Below, one piece after another: positions 5,556 through 6,424 of a stretch of DNA of 6,424 nt. Both the position numbers and the translations under genes were made by a program. The stretch comes from CALFER01 sp964472395 (GTDB taxonomy: Bacteria > CSSED10-310 > CALFER01), in NCBI GenBank assembly GCA_964472395.1, contig CAYYMM010000176.1, positions 1 through 6,424 on the forward strand, read 5' to 3'. Under the pieces are notes generated by a model, which worked only from the letters and a program-made list of their open reading frames with translations, did no database searches and was not told where the DNA came from. Numbering within the stretch: the first letter of the stretch is position 1; each line of letters begins with the position of its first letter.

Positions 5556-6254
5556 TCAGACTATCAGATGGTATCCGATCGCGAAGATGGCCAGGTCACA
5601 GAATACATGGGCGATCCAGGGGGAGATCAGTGATCCCCTCAACTGGTATATGACGCTCCAGATGATTCCGGCGCCGCCGACCGCAAGGCCGAAGAGGAGT
5701 CCGAAGGCCGGACCGAAGTAAACGATCGTGACGACGATATGATGAAAGGCGAACGCCAGCCCGGCGATCAGGTGCGCGGCTCGAGTCGGCATCTGACTGC
5801 GAGCGCATCCGAAGACGAACCATCGCCAGTAGTATTCCTCGACGGCTGAATGGATCAGCGACATGACGAGGGCGGCGGGGATGTATGCGTCGAGCATGCC
5901 CAGGAGGGCGGCTTTACGGCGGATCAGATCGGTTGCTCCGATTACCGGGCTGCCGGCGGGAGACAGGAATGCGGCGATAATCGTCAGGGCCATGATCACG
6001 CCTGCGGCTGTTCCCGTCAGGACATCGCGACGGGAACTTTTCCAGGTGGTTCGCAGCGGCGGAACGGTCGCTGGATCGAGCAGATAACGGGTCGCGAGTA
6101 TCGGCCAGAGCAGAGTGAATAGTTTTGTCGCACCGTAGATGATGCGGGCGGCGAGGGATTCCGGGATCAGGACGAAATAGAACAGAGAGGCGAAACCGGG
6201 GAGAAGCAGGGCCGGGATGAGCGCGATCCGGTTTCGGGTCGGGAACGATTTCAT
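5556..6254 (-). CDS. CPBP-family (CAAX protease/Abi) intramembrane protein, 232 aa
   Basis: A polytopic membrane protein with hydrophobic segments at about residues 10-30, 38-58, 80-97, 120-137, 160-180, 182-204 and 210-231. It has the three signatures of the CPBP intramembrane glutamic endopeptidase family: E139-E140 with R144 (EEYYWR), F168 with H172 (FAFHH), and H216 with D220 (HVFCD). All expected catalytic residues are present, so it may be active. Members process prenylated CAAX proteins in eukaryotes; bacterial relatives serve in bacteriocin immunity, signalling or unknown roles. The start ATG (6254-6252) has only a weak AGGG eight bases upstream. It converges with the propeller gene, 22 bp apart, and lies 47 bp downstream of another - strand gene, probably in one operon. 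The substrate cannot be inferred. Confidence 0.88.
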   Translation of the reverse strand: MKSFPTRNRIALIPALLLPGFASLFYFVLIPESLAARIIYGATKLFTLLWPILATRYLLDPATVPPLRTTWKSSRRDVLTGTAAGVIMALTIIAAFLSPAGSPVIGATDLIRRKAALLGMLDAYIPAALVMSLIHSAVEEYYWRWFVFGCARSQMPTRAAHLIAGLAFAFHHIVVTIVYFGPAFGLLFGLAVGGAGIIWSVIYQLRGSLISPWIAHVFCDLAIFAIGYHLIV

Positions 6255-6301
6255 CCCGGTTACCCTAATCGATCCGGCGTCGGAAATCCAGCGGTACGGC
6301 C

Positions 6302-6424
6302 TCAGGGCCGATCGGTCTTCGTGAATAGAATCTCACTGCGCAAACGATCCCGCGACAGACACCCCGTCATCACATCGCGGACATCCTGCTCGGTCATCGG
6401 TTCTCCCGTGAGGAGATTCGGGCG
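6302..6424 (-). CDS. 3' end of an unrecognised gene (last 40 codons), cut by window edge
   Basis: On the - strand the frame is open from the window edge to a TGA at 6304-6302. It gives 40 residues that read RPNLLTGEPMTEQDVRDVM and then TGCLSRDRLRSEILFTKTDRP. Composition is ordinary for a soluble protein: charged, likely helical, with normal codon use, so it is probably the C-terminus of a gene beginning outside the window. A complete short protein from the internal ATG (codon 10) is less likely but cannot be excluded. It lies 47 bp upstream of the CPBP gene on the same strand with no terminator visible between them, suggesting co-transcription. I do not recognise the family. Confidence 0.6.
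   Translation of the reverse strand, partial: RPNLLTGEPMTEQDVRDVMTGCLSRDRLRSEILFTKTDRP

Noticed and set aside
5850..6122. Plus-strand frames opposite the CPBP gene
   Set aside because: They are shadows of a membrane protein gene with all three family motifs on the other strand, and lack ribosome binding sites or recognisable domains.

Overview
The window looks like a chromosomal piece from a GC-rich diderm (Gram-negative-type) bacterium. It encodes several exported proteins, and one has the C-terminal phenylalanine typical of outer-membrane beta-barrels. Two proteins carry long Thr/Pro linkers of the kind I associate with secreted proteins in genomes of poorly cultured candidate phyla. The exact lineage cannot be read from this sequence. 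Coding density is high, and no stretch longer than about 120 bp lacks a gene. I see no tRNA, rRNA, CRISPR array, transposase or attachment site.

Left part (1-2714, + strand) is a tightly packed set of three envelope genes. First is the 3' end of a large secreted protein: the tail of a beta-helix-type passenger, a Thr/Pro linker and a compact C-terminal domain. It overlaps by ATGA an uncharacterised secreted protein of 343 residues. A 26-bp gap follows, then an outer-membrane beta-barrel-like protein of 279 residues. All three look exported and are probably co-transcribed.

Middle (2715-3814) holds a separately expressed nucleotidyltransferase of the Pol-beta/MNT fold. It starts at GTG 2819 behind a strong ribosome binding site. 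A weak candidate promoter and a perfect 14-bp dyad lie upstream. An intrinsic terminator at 3768-3794 follows it and ends only six bases before the ribosome binding site of the next gene.

Right part: 3815-5533 (+) encodes a secreted protein with seven Asp-box (BNR-like) repeats forming a predicted seven-bladed propeller, then a Thr/Pro linker and a C-terminal domain. That domain matches the C-terminal domain of the first protein in layout, length and key residues, so the same C-terminal module is attached to two unrelated passengers. Convergent to it on the - strand are a CPBP-family (CAAX protease-like) membrane protein (5556-6254) and, upstream of that, the last 40 codons of an unrecognised gene cut by the window edge (6302-6424).

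The strongest lead is the shared Thr/Pro-linker plus roughly 118-residue C-terminal module, a candidate surface-display or sorting domain. I found no convincing evidence of a wholly new multi-gene system. The nucleotidyltransferase and CPBP protein show no obvious functional link to the secreted proteins.
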